This document shows, piece after piece, positions 33,788 to 42,338 of a DNA stretch of 64,000 nucleotides. A model generated the notes under the pieces. That model worked only from the letters and a program-made list of their open reading frames with translations, had not been told where the DNA came from and did not search any database. Position 1 is the first letter of the stretch; every line of letters starts with the position of its first letter. A program made the position numbers and the translations under genes. This stretch comes from Amycolatopsis deserti (GTDB taxonomy: Bacteria > Actinomycetota > Actinomycetes > Mycobacteriales > Pseudonocardiaceae), in the NCBI RefSeq assembly GCF_014653945.1, contig NZ_BNAU01000001.1, forward strand, positions 558,001 through 622,000. The letters run 5' to 3'.

Positions 33788-36700
33788 ATGACGACCTTCA
33801 CCCTGGACGAGCGGTACGTGCGCGACTCGGGCACCGTCTACCTGACCGGCGTGCAGGCCCTGGTGCGGGTGGTGCTGGACCGTGTCCGGCACGACCGGCG
33901 GGCCGGGAACGACACGGCCGCGTTCGTGTCCGGGTACGAGGGCTCGCCGCTGGCCGGGTTCGACCTGGAGCTGGCGCGCCGGTCGAAGCTGCTGGACGAG
34001 CACGCGGTCGTGCACCGGCCCGGGCTCAACGAGGAGCTGGCCGCCACGTCGGTGATGGGCAGCCAGATGGCCGCGAACCTCGGCGCGCTGCGCACGGACG
34101 GCGTGACCGGGTGGTGGTACGGCAAGGCACCGGGCCTGGACCGGGCCACCGACGCCCTGAGACACGCCAACCTCGCCGGCACCCACCCGCGTGGCGGCGC
34201 GGTCGCGCTGGTCGGTGACGACCCGAACGCCAAGTCCTCGACCGTGCCGTGCGCCTCCGAGCACGCGCTGGCCGACCTGGCGATGCCGGTGTTCTTCCCG
34301 GCGGACTCGCAGGACGTCCTGGACCACGGGCGGCACGCCGTGGAGCTGTCCCGCGCCAGCGGGCTGTGGACCGCGATGAAGATCGTCGCCAACGTCGCCG
34401 ACGCGGCGGGCACCGCGGAGGTGGACCCCGTGTGGGCCGCGCCGGCGCTGCCCGAGGGCGCCTACGGGCACCGGCCGAGCAGCCGCCTGCTCGGCCCGGA
34501 ACTGGCCGCGCTGGAGCACAGCCTGCACCGGATCCGGCTGCCGCTCGCGCTGGAGTACGTCCGGGCCAGCGGCGTCAACCGGATCGTGCGGTCCGGGCCC
34601 GGGGACCGGGTCGGGATCGTCACCGCGGGCAAGTCCTATCTGGACCTGCGGCAGGCGTTGCGCACGCTCGGGCTCGACGAAGCCGACCTCGGCCGCTACG
34701 GCATCCGTCTGCTCAAGCTGGGCGTGATCCACCCGGTCGAGCCGGAGATCGTCACCGAGTTCGCGCGCGGCCTGGAGCAGATCGTGGTGGTGGAGGAGAA
34801 ACGCGCGCTCGTCGAACCCGCCGTCAAGGAGATCCTCTACGGCCGCACCGGCGCGCCGCGGGTGCACGGCAAGACCGGCCCGGACGGGCGGACGCTGTTC
34901 ACCGAGCTGGGCGAGCTGGACCCGGAGTCGATCGCGAAGGGGCTCGCCCGCCTGCTCGGCGACATCGAACCCGTGCGCGCGTGGCAGGGGCGGCGCCGGC
35001 GGGAGCGGATCGCGGTGCCCCTGCTGGCCCGCACGCCCTACTTCTGTTCGGGCTGCCCGCACAACTCCTCGACCAAGGTGCCCGAGGGCACGCTCGTGGG
35101 CGGTGGCATCGGCTGCCACACGATGGCCTTGTTCATGGAACCCGAGCACGTCGGCGACGTCGTCGGCATCACGCAGATGGGCGGCGAGGGCGCCCAGTGG
35201 ATCGGGATGGCGCCGTTCGTGCAGGTGCGGCACCTGGTGCAGAACATCGGAGACGGCACGTTCACCCACTCCGGCAGCCTCGCCGTGCGGGCCGCGGTCG
35301 CGGCGGGCGTGAACATCACGTACAAGCTGCTGCACAACTCCGCGGTGGCGATGACCGGCGGGCAGGACGCGGTCGGCGCGCTGCCGCTGGACAAGCTCGC
35401 CGCGCTGCTGCTGTCCGAGGGCGCGGCCAAGGTCGTGATCACCTCCGACCAGCCGCGCAAGCTGCGGCGGCTGCGGTTCCCGCGCGGGGTCGAGGTGCGC
35501 TCGCGCGACGATCTGTTGCGCACGCAGGAGGAGCTGGCCGCGGTCCCGGGCGTCACCGTGCTGATCCACGACCAGGAGTGCGCGGCGGAGAAGCGGCGCA
35601 AGCGGCGGCGCGGCAAGCAGGAGACCCCGGCGACCAAGGTGTTCATCAACGAGCGGGTGTGCGAGGGCTGCGGCGACTGCGGGGTGAAGTCCAACTGCCT
35701 GTCCGTGCAGCCGCATGAGACCGAGTTCGGCCGCAAGACCCGCATCCACCAGGCGTCGTGCAACGTCGACTACTCGTGTCTGAAGGGCGACTGCCCGTCG
35801 TTCGTGACCGTGGTGCCCGGCCACCGGCCGCGGCGCCGCGAACTGCCGCCGCTGGACGCGACGGCCCTGCCCGACCCGGTGGCCGCGACCGGCGATGTGG
35901 CGGTGCGGATCACCGGTATCGGCGGCACCGGCGTGGTGACCGTCGCGCAGATCCTGGCCACCGCCGCGGTGCTCGACGGACGGCACGTGCGGACCCTCGA
36001 CCAGACCGGGCTCGCGCAGAAGGGCGGCGCGGTGGTCTCCGACGTCAAGATCACCACCGCGCCGGTGGAGCAGGCGGCCAAACTCGCCGCGGGGGAGTGC
36101 GACCTGTACCTGGCCTGCGACCCGCTGGTGGCGGCCGACCCCGCGCACCTGGCCGTGGCCGACCCGGCTCGTACCGTCGCCGTGGTGTCCACTTCGGAGG
36201 TTCCGACCGGGCGGATGATCGTCGACACCGCCGTGTCCTTCCCGGACCAGCCGGCGATCCGGTCCGTGTTGGACGATGCCACCGCCCGCGGCCACTACCT
36301 GGACGCGCGCGCGGCGGCCGAGGCCCTGTTCGGGGACGACCAGTTCGCCAACATCCTCCAGCTGGGCGCGGCGTACCAGACCGGGGCGCTCAACGTCAGC
36401 GCCGAGGCCATCGAACGGGCCATCGAGATCAACGGCACCGCCGTGCCGGCCAACCTGCAGGCGTTCCGCCGGGGCCGGCAGCTGGTGGCCGACCCGGACG
36501 CGCTGTCCGCCGAGCTGGCTCCGCCGACGGCGCCCGAGGCGGTTGTCGCCGACCCGGCCGCGGTCGCCCGGGTGCGGTCGCTGGTCCGCACCGAGGGCGG
36601 TGAGCTGGCGCGGCTGCTCGACGTGCGGGTGCCGGACCTGATCGCCTACCAGGACGAGGCGTACGCGCGGAGCTACGCCGAGTTCGTCGAGCAGGTCCGT

Positions 36701-37234
36701 GCCCGCGCTGGGGATGGCCCGGTCACCCAGGCCGTCGCCCGGAACCTCTACAAGCTCATGGCGTACAAGGACGAGTACGAGGTCGCGCGGCTGTCGCTCG
36801 ACCCGGCGCTGGCCGCCGAGATCCAGGCGCAGTTCGGGCCCGGTGCCCGCTACGCCTACCAGTTCCACCCGCCGGTGCTGCGGGCGCTGGGCCTGCAGCG
36901 CAAGATCGGGCTCGGCCCGTGGGCGCGGCCGGTGCTGCGGGCGCTGCGGGCCGGACGACGGCTGCGCGGCACCCGGTTCGACGTGTTCGGCTACGCCCGG
37001 GTGCGGCGCGTCGAACGGCAGCTGATCACCGACTACCGCTCTGCGATCACCCGCGCGCTGGCCGGCCAGGCGGCGGAGCCGGTGCTGCTGGAACTCGCCG
37101 GGCTGCCGGACGTGGTGCGCGGCTACGAGGACATCAAGCTCGCCGGGGTCGCCGAGTACCAGCGCCGCCAGGCGAAGCTGCTGGAGGAGATCGACCACGC
37201 GGGCACCGGCCGCACCCCGGTGGCCGGCGCCTGA
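33788..37234 (+). CDS. Indolepyruvate:ferredoxin oxidoreductase, single-chain
   Basis: An 1148-aa fused enzyme that oxidatively decarboxylates aryl- or branched-chain 2-oxo acids to acyl-CoA, with ferredoxin as acceptor. The order is an N-terminal pyruvate-oxidoreductase domain (VSGYEGSPLAGFD), a ThDP-binding domain (CSGCPHNSSTKVPEG at Cys420, GGGIGCHT) and a ferredoxin-like cluster region (CEGCGDC from Cys625 with more Cys to about 670). The gamma domain (ITGIGGTGVVTVAQILA near 710) comes next, then a C-terminal extension. Length equals that of the actinobacterial fused form. In an indole-acetate context it would give indoleacetyl-CoA from indolepyruvate, but other keto acids are equally possible. 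Confidence 0.92.
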   Translation: MTTFTLDERYVRDSGTVYLTGVQALVRVVLDRVRHDRRAGNDTAAFVSGYEGSPLAGFDLELARRSKLLDEHAVVHRPGLNEELAATSVMGSQMAANLGALRTDGVTGWWYGKAPGLDRATDALRHANLAGTHPRGGAVALVGDDPNAKSSTVPCASEHALADLAMPVFFPADSQDVLDHGRHAVELSRASGLWTAMKIVANVADAAGTAEVDPVWAAPALPEGAYGHRPSSRLLGPELAALEHSLHRIRLPLALEYVRASGVNRIVRSGPGDRVGIVTAGKSYLDLRQALRTLGLDEADLGRYGIRLLKLGVIHPVEPEIVTEFARGLEQIVVVEEKRALVEPAVKEILYGRTGAPRVHGKTGPDGRTLFTELGELDPESIAKGLARLLGDIEPVRAWQGRRRRERIAVPLLARTPYFCSGCPHNSSTKVPEGTLVGGGIGCHTMALFMEPEHVGDVVGITQMGGEGAQWIGMAPFVQVRHLVQNIGDGTFTHSGSLAVRAAVAAGVNITYKLLHNSAVAMTGGQDAVGALPLDKLAALLLSEGAAKVVITSDQPRKLRRLRFPRGVEVRSRDDLLRTQEELAAVPGVTVLIHDQECAAEKRRKRRRGKQETPATKVFINERVCEGCGDCGVKSNCLSVQPHETEFGRKTRIHQASCNVDYSCLKGDCPSFVTVVPGHRPRRRELPPLDATALPDPVAATGDVAVRITGIGGTGVVTVAQILATAAVLDGRHVRTLDQTGLAQKGGAVVSDVKITTAPVEQAAKLAAGECDLYLACDPLVAADPAHLAVADPARTVAVVSTSEVPTGRMIVDTAVSFPDQPAIRSVLDDATARGHYLDARAAAEALFGDDQFANILQLGAAYQTGALNVSAEAIERAIEINGTAVPANLQAFRRGRQLVADPDALSAELAPPTAPEAVVADPAAVARVRSLVRTEGGELARLLDVRVPDLIAYQDEAYARSYAEFVEQVRARAGDGPVTQAVARNLYKLMAYKDEYEVARLSLDPALAAEIQAQFGPGARYAYQFHPPVLRALGLQRKIGLGPWARPVLRALRAGRRLRGTRFDVFGYARVRRVERQLITDYRSAITRALAGQAAEPVLLELAGLPDVVRGYEDIKLAGVAEYQRRQAKLLEEIDHAGTGRTPVAGA

Positions 37235-37465
37235 CCGGCTGACGGGCCGCGGGTGCGCCGCACGAGGCGTGGCGCGTCCCGGGGAAGCCGCGCGCCGATG
37301 GCGCACAGCACGGCCGCGGCCGCGCTGCGCACGCGCGTCCCACGCGGGTGCGCGTCGCACGTGGCCGCGCGTTGCACGTAGGTGCGAGGGAGCCGCGTGC
37401 GGGTGGTGTGCCCGGCGCCCGCCACATGTGGCGCGCTGTGCCAGCAGCGGCTCTCACCGCCCGTG
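37235..37465. other. Non-coding, CG-rich spacer with short degenerate repeats
   Basis: No credible gene. The sequence is built of variations on GCACGTGG / GCGCGTCCCACG / GCACGTAGG, giving alternating CGCG runs unlike the flanking coding DNA. A small CCGCC/GGCGG stem at 37457-37473 abuts the hydrolase stop and could help terminate the converging transcripts. Nothing else is recognised. Confidence 0.5.
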
Positions 37466-38242
37466 TCAGGCGGGTTGGGCGAGGAAGTCGGCGACGAGGT
37501 GGCTCGCCTCGGGGCGGCACTCCTCGAAGTAGGCGTGCCGCGCTCCGGGGAACACGTGCACCCGCGCGCCCGGGATGCGCTCCGCCAGCAGGGTGGCGTT
37601 CACGGCGGGGGTGAGCTGGTCGTCCGCACCGTGGAGGACCAGCGTCGGGGCCGTGATGCGCGGCAGCGCGTCCCACGCGTCGTGCTCGTTGCTCGCCCGC
37701 AGGTGGTACTTGCGCGCGTGCGCGGGCATCGACGGGTCGCCCAGCGTGCGGTACGGGCCGGGGTGCGTGGTCCGCCAGCCGGGCGTGTACATCAGATCCG
37801 CCAGCGTCTCCGCGGCGTCCGGCCGCAGCAGCGCCCGCCGCACCTCCGCCGACCGTTCGACCGCGTGCCGCCCGCCCGGCGAGGCGCAGCCCAGCACCAG
37901 CCGGCCCACCCGCTCCGGGTGCCGGATCGCCAGCCACTGCGCCACCCGCCCGCCCATGGAGGTGCCGTACACGTCCGCCCGCTCGATACCCAGCCCGTCC
38001 AGGACCGCCACCACGTCGTCGGCGAACAGCTGGGTCGAGTAGGGCACGTCCGGCTTGCCGCTCGCCCCGGTGCCGCGGTAGTCCATCGTGATCGTGCTGT
38101 GGGCCGGGTGGAAATCGGCGCGGGTGGAGTCCCACCAGGTGTGGTCGTTGGCCTGGCCGGCCAGCAGCACGAGGGGGCGTCCCGTGCCCCGCCGCTGGAC
38201 CGCGAGCGCGGTCCCGTCCGCCGCGATCACCTGGTCGGTCAT
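37466..38242 (-). CDS. Alpha/beta-fold hydrolase
   Basis: A 258-aa hydrolase with the oxyanion segment LVLLAGQAND, nucleophile elbow GTSMGG (Ser about residue 94), Asp in LHGADDQLTP and His in GARHAYFEE. Size and motif pattern match 3-oxoadipate enol-lactonase-like and esterase-like members, so it could hydrolyse an ester or lactone of an aromatic pathway. It is monocistronic and convergent with the indolepyruvate enzyme. Substrate unknown. Confidence 0.86.
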   Translation of the reverse strand: MTDQVIAADGTALAVQRRGTGRPLVLLAGQANDHTWWDSTRADFHPAHSTITMDYRGTGASGKPDVPYSTQLFADDVVAVLDGLGIERADVYGTSMGGRVAQWLAIRHPERVGRLVLGCASPGGRHAVERSAEVRRALLRPDAAETLADLMYTPGWRTTHPGPYRTLGDPSMPAHARKYHLRASNEHDAWDALPRITAPTLVLHGADDQLTPAVNATLLAERIPGARVHVFPGARHAYFEECRPEASHLVADFLAQPA

Positions 38243-38270
38243 GACTCCCCGTTCTCTCGTGGTGGCCCCA

Positions 38271-38429
38271 GTGTCTCACCGGACCGAGTGGAGTGACGCT
38301 CCTTGCGGCCGCTGTCACAGCTGTGGCGCGATCACAATGTCCGAAGAGGACGAAAGGGCGATGGGGGAGGGGGCCACCGCGCGGCGCCAGGGCAAGATGC
38401 CCTCGCTGGACGAGATCCGGCTCCGCTAG
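38271..38429 (+). CDS. Possible small Cys-rich protein (52 aa)
   Basis: A short frame with a GTG start at 38271 carries a zinc-ribbon-like cluster C-G-R-C-H-S-C near residues 12-18, then a charged tail ending GKMPSLDEIRLR. The second half (from the internal ATG at 38337) has strongly GC-biased third positions, as real genes here do. No good ribosome site is visible at either start. It lies between the divergent hydrolase and thioesterase genes. It could be real, start at 38337 (30 aa), or be chance. Confidence 0.35.
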   Translation: MSHRTEWSDAPCGRCHSCGAITMSEEDERAMGEGATARRQGKMPSLDEIRLR

Positions 38430-38495
38430 CGGCCTCCTCGCGGTCCCGTGTCATGCTGTCTGCCGGACAGCTGCCACGACCGAACGGATGCGAGT

Positions 38496-39320
38496 GTGAC
38501 CGACCACGCCACCACCACCTTCGCCGACGTCACCCGGCTCGAGGAGATCTCGCCGGGCCGCTACCAGGCGCAGGCGCATCCGGACTGGACCATCGGCGGC
38601 AAGCCCAACGGCGGCTACCTGCTGGCGATTCTCGGGCGCGCCGCGACCCGCTCCGCCTCGCACCGGGACGTGCTGGCGGCCAGTGCGCACTACCTGCGTG
38701 CGCCGGATCCGGGCCCGGTGGAGGTGGGTGTGGAGGTGCTGCGGACCGGGCGCTCGGCGAGTCAGGTGCGGGCCCGGCTGACCCAGGGTGGCACGCCGTG
38801 CGTGGAGGCGATGTTCACGCTCGGCACGCTGGACGCGGAGTCCAAGCCGTACTGGAGTCAGGGCATGCCGGAGCCGGAGGGGCGCGAGTACGCCGACTGC
38901 GTGCCGGTCACCGGCCCGGCCGGGGGTGGTCCGGGGCCGGCGATCATGGACCAGGTGGATCTGCGCATCCAGCCGGAGGACCTCGGTTTCGGCCGGGGCG
39001 CTCCGAGCGGGGCGGGGGTGCTGCGCGGCTGGCTGGGCCTGCCCGGCGGCGCGGATTTCGACCCGTTGTCGCTGCTGTACGCGGTGGACGCGTTTCCGCC
39101 CGCGACGCTGGACATCGCGCTCACCGGCTGGGTGCCGACGCTGGAGCTGACCGCCTACGTGCGGGCGGTGCCGGCCCCCGGCCCGGTGCGGGTGCTGCAC
39201 CAGGCGCGGCTGATCGAGGACAACCGCGTCGACGAGGTCTGTTTCGTGTGGGACAGTCGCGGCCGGCTGGTCGCGCAGGCGACCCAGCTGGCCGGGATCC
39301 GGCTGGACCCGCCGGCCTGA
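38496..39320 (+). CDS. Acyl-CoA thioesterase-like protein (tandem hot-dog)
   Basis: A 274-aa protein of the TesB-like thioesterase group: two hot-dog halves, with WTIGGKPNGGYLLAILGRA in the first and an ASAHYLRAPDPGPVEVGVEVLRTGR strand pattern. It would release free acids from acyl-CoAs. The start is inferred as GTG 38496, where the family N-terminus begins. It is convergent with the MHS transporter gene. Function beyond the family is unknown. Confidence 0.78.
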   Translation: MTDHATTTFADVTRLEEISPGRYQAQAHPDWTIGGKPNGGYLLAILGRAATRSASHRDVLAASAHYLRAPDPGPVEVGVEVLRTGRSASQVRARLTQGGTPCVEAMFTLGTLDAESKPYWSQGMPEPEGREYADCVPVTGPAGGGPGPAIMDQVDLRIQPEDLGFGRGAPSGAGVLRGWLGLPGGADFDPLSLLYAVDAFPPATLDIALTGWVPTLELTAYVRAVPAPGPVRVLHQARLIEDNRVDEVCFVWDSRGRLVAQATQLAGIRLDPPA

Positions 39321-39382
39321 GCCGAGCGGCCGCCCGGCGGGCGCGGGTGTCGTAGTTCTGCACCGCCCTGACACGCCCGGAG

Positions 39383-40744
39383 CTACTCCTGGCGGGCCGG
39401 GGTGCGGCTGTCTTCCCGCAGGTCCTCGGCGCGCAACAGGGGAGCGCCCGCGGTTTCGCGGAGGGTGCACGCCGCCACCAGGCCGAGAACCGCCGCGGCC
39501 ATCAGGTACGGGCCGGGCACCAGGGTGCTGCCGGTCGCCGAGATCAGCACCGTCATCAGGTAGGGCACGGTGCCGGCGAACAACGCCGCGGTCAGGTTGT
39601 AGGCGATCGACAGGCCGCCCTGGCGCGTGCGGGTCGGGAAGATCTCCGCCGACCACACCGCGTAGGTGCCGAGGATCGCGGCGAGGATGACGCCCAGGCC
39701 GAGCCCGGCGATCCAGGTCCCGGCCAGGCCGGTGCGCATCAGCAGGAACGCCGGCGTGGCGAGCACGAACAGCGCGACCCCGGCGCTGATCAGCACCGGC
39801 CGCCGTCCGACGCGGTCGGACAGCCGGCCGAACGCGGGCACCAGCAGCAGCCCGGCGAGCGAGATGACGGTGGACAGCAGGGCGGCGCTGCCCGCGGAGT
39901 GTCCGAGGTGGTCGGTTTCGTAGGTGACCAGATAGGTCAGCACCGCGTAGAACGGCACGTGCATCATCGTCATCAGCCCGGCGGCCTGCAGCAGCTGCTT
40001 CTTGTTGTGCCGGAACAGTTCCTTGACCGGGCTGCGCGGGATGTTGTCGGTGGCCTCGAGCGCCCGGTACTCGGGGGTGTCCTCGATCTTGGTGCGGATG
40101 ACGAACCCGATGACGCCCAGCGGGGCGGCGATGAGGAACGGGATCCGCCAGCCCCACGCCGACAGCTGGTCGGTCGACAATCCGGTGGACAGCAGGAAGA
40201 ACACGAACGATCCGGCGAGGAAGCCCAGCAGCGAGCCCACTTCCAGCCAGCTGACGCCGAACCCGCGGCGGCGGCGCGGCGCGTGCTCGGCGAGGAAGCT
40301 GGCCGCGCTGCCGAACTCGCCACCGGCGGCGAAACCCTGCACCAGCCGCAGCAGCACCAGCAGCAGCGGCGCGAAGATCCCGAGCGTCGAGTAGCCCGGC
40401 AGCAGTCCGATCGCGAGCGTGGCGCCGGACATCACGAAGATGACCAGCGACAGCGTGCGCTTGCGGCCGATGCGGTCGCCGAGCGGGCCGAACACCAGCG
40501 CGCCGACCGGGCGGATGCCGAAGGACACCGCGAACACCCCGAACACCGCGAGCAGGCCGGCGGTGCTGTTCTCGTCCGGGAAGAACACGTCGGCGATGGT
40601 GCTGGCGAGATAGGCGTAGGCGGCCCAGTCGAACCAGTGCACGAAGACGCCGACCGCGCCGGCCGCGACGCTGCGCCGCAGCGACGCGGGATCGGCGAGG
40701 GCCTCGGTGAGATCCTCGGCCGCGGGGGTGTTGCGGGTGGTCAT
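39383..40744 (-). CDS. MFS transporter, metabolite:H+ symporter (MHS) family
   Basis: A 453-aa, 12-helix carrier. It shows the MHS pattern VFGPLGDRIGRKRTL after helix 2 and LLRLVQGFAAGGEFGSAASFLAEHAP. It imports an organic acid or amino-acid-like compound with protons. It is downstream of the aspartase gene on the same strand but 165 bp away, with its own likely promoter. The likely cargo is the substrate of the aspartase/M20 cluster, by context only. Confidence 0.86.
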   Translation of the reverse strand: MTTRNTPAAEDLTEALADPASLRRSVAAGAVGVFVHWFDWAAYAYLASTIADVFFPDENSTAGLLAVFGVFAVSFGIRPVGALVFGPLGDRIGRKRTLSLVIFVMSGATLAIGLLPGYSTLGIFAPLLLVLLRLVQGFAAGGEFGSAASFLAEHAPRRRRGFGVSWLEVGSLLGFLAGSFVFFLLSTGLSTDQLSAWGWRIPFLIAAPLGVIGFVIRTKIEDTPEYRALEATDNIPRSPVKELFRHNKKQLLQAAGLMTMMHVPFYAVLTYLVTYETDHLGHSAGSAALLSTVISLAGLLLVPAFGRLSDRVGRRPVLISAGVALFVLATPAFLLMRTGLAGTWIAGLGLGVILAAILGTYAVWSAEIFPTRTRQGGLSIAYNLTAALFAGTVPYLMTVLISATGSTLVPGPYLMAAAVLGLVAACTLRETAGAPLLRAEDLREDSRTPARQE

Positions 40745-40787
40745 GGTGCCTCCTCGGGTTCGCGGACGACGCTAAGCGCGGCCGAAG

Positions 40788-40833
40788 CATCGGACAAGAA
40801 GAAAGACATGGAGCATTGCATCGGAAAATCCGA
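40788..40833. promoter_or_regulatory. Direct and inverted repeats upstream of the MHS transporter
   Basis: GCATCGGA occurs at 40788-40795 and again 30 bp away at 40818-40825. The second copy is part of the palindrome TCGGA-AAA-TCCGA (40821-40833). These lie 44-90 bp upstream of the transporter start (40744), a suitable place for a regulator site. No regulator gene is adjacent. Confidence 0.4.
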
Positions 40834-40909
40834 AGCAGAGGCGGTGAGCTGCGGTGACACTTCGCTCCAACAGCGGGGAAACACAGTGTTCACAGTGGAC
40901 GGCGGCGCG

Positions 40910-42313
40910 TCAGGCCACGCGCCTGCCGGTGAGCGCCTCGGGAGTGGTCAGCTCCCGCAGCTGTTCCTCGGTGAGCAGGGCCCGTTCCCGCACCACGTCC
41001 AGCGCCGGCCGGCCGGAGTGGTGGGCCTCGAGTGCGATGGCGCACGCCGTCTCGTAACCGAGGACGGGGCTGAGCGCGGTCACCAGCCCCGTGGAGGCGG
41101 CCACCAGGTCGGCCAGGCGCTCGCGGTGGGCGGTGATCCCGGCGACGCAGTGCCGGGTCAGCACCCCGATGCCGGCGGTGAGGTGGTCCAGCCCGGCGGT
41201 CAGGGCACGGGCGATGACCGGTTCGAAGGCGTTGAGCTGCAGCTGCCCGCCTTCCGCGGCGAGGGTGACGGTGACGTCGTGGCCGATGATCTCGAACGCG
41301 ATCTGGTTGACCGCCTCGCAGATCACCGGGTTGACCTTGCCCGGCATGATCGACGAGCCGGCCTGCCGGGCGGGCAGCGTGATCTCACCGAACCCGGCCC
41401 GCGGACCGGACGACAGCAGCCGCAGGTCGTTGCAGATCTTGGACAGCTTGACCGCGACCCGTTTCAGCACCCCGGACAGCTGGACGAACACGCCCACGTC
41501 CTGGGTGGCCTCGATGAGATCGGGGGCGGAGACCAGCGTGGGGATCCCGGTCAGCACGCGCAGGTGCGCCACCGCCCGCTCGCGGTAGCCCGGCCGCGCG
41601 TTGAGGCCGGTGCCGATCGCGGTGCCGCCGAGGTTCAGCTCGTGCAGCAGCAGGCGCGCTTCGGCCAGGCGCTGCTCGTCCTCGGCGAGCGTGGCCGCGA
41701 ACGCCCCGAACTCCTGGCCGAGCGTCATCGGCACGGCGTCCTGCAGCTGGGTGCGGCCCATCTTGAGCACGTCGGCGAACTCCGCGGCCTTGGCGCCGAA
41801 GGCTTCCCGCAGCCCGGCGAGCGCGGTGAGCAGTTCGGCGAGGTGCTCGTCGAGGGCGAGCTTGACCGCGGTCGGGTACACGTCGTTGGTGCTCTGCCCG
41901 AGGTTGACGTGGTCGAGCGGGTGCAGGAACCGGTAATCGCCGCGGCGGTGGCCGAGCATTTCCAGCGCCCGGTTGGCGATCACCTCGTTGGCGTTCATGT
42001 TCGTCGACGTCCCGGCGCCGCCCTGGATCAGGTCGACGACGAAGTGGTCGTGCAGCGCGCCGCCGCGGATCTCCGCGCACGCCGCCGCGATGGCCCGGGC
42101 CCTGGCCTCGTCGAGCGCGCCGACCTCGGCGTTGGCCGCGGCGGCGGCCTGTTTCACCGCCGCGAGCGCGGTGACCAGGTGTGGCCGGTCCGCCAGTGTT
42201 TCCCGCGTGATCGGGAAGTTGGTCAGCGCGCGGGCGGTGTGGGCGCCGTAGTAGGCGTCCGCGGGCACACTGATCTCGCCGAGCATGTCGTGCTCGATCC
42301 GCGGCTGGGACAT
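40910..42313 (-). CDS. aspA: Aspartate ammonia-lyase (aspartase/fumarase family)
   Basis: A 467-aa member of the fumarase/aspartase superfamily. The signature GSSIMPGKVNP near residue 320 holds the catalytic Ser loop, with QGGAGTSTNMNANEVIANRA near 95 and HPLDHVNLGQSTNDVYPTA near 135. Aspartase (Asp to fumarate plus ammonia) is favoured over fumarase by the opening MLGEISVPADAYYGAHTARA; the distinction is not absolute. It lies 25 bp downstream of an M20 amidohydrolase, which suggests that enzyme releases aspartate. Confidence 0.84.
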   Translation of the reverse strand: MSQPRIEHDMLGEISVPADAYYGAHTARALTNFPITRETLADRPHLVTALAAVKQAAAAANAEVGALDEARARAIAAACAEIRGGALHDHFVVDLIQGGAGTSTNMNANEVIANRALEMLGHRRGDYRFLHPLDHVNLGQSTNDVYPTAVKLALDEHLAELLTALAGLREAFGAKAAEFADVLKMGRTQLQDAVPMTLGQEFGAFAATLAEDEQRLAEARLLLHELNLGGTAIGTGLNARPGYRERAVAHLRVLTGIPTLVSAPDLIEATQDVGVFVQLSGVLKRVAVKLSKICNDLRLLSSGPRAGFGEITLPARQAGSSIMPGKVNPVICEAVNQIAFEIIGHDVTVTLAAEGGQLQLNAFEPVIARALTAGLDHLTAGIGVLTRHCVAGITAHRERLADLVAASTGLVTALSPVLGYETACAIALEAHHSGRPALDVVRERALLTEEQLRELTTPEALTGRRVA

Positions 42314-42338
42314 CCTTGTCCTCCTGGATTCTCCGGAC

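Noticed and set aside
33617..37360. A 1247-codon open frame on the minus strand opposite the indolepyruvate oxidoreductase gene
   Set aside because: It is an antisense shadow caused by high GC; its translation is Arg/Gly/His/Val-rich with no motif, while the plus strand encodes a complete recognised enzyme.
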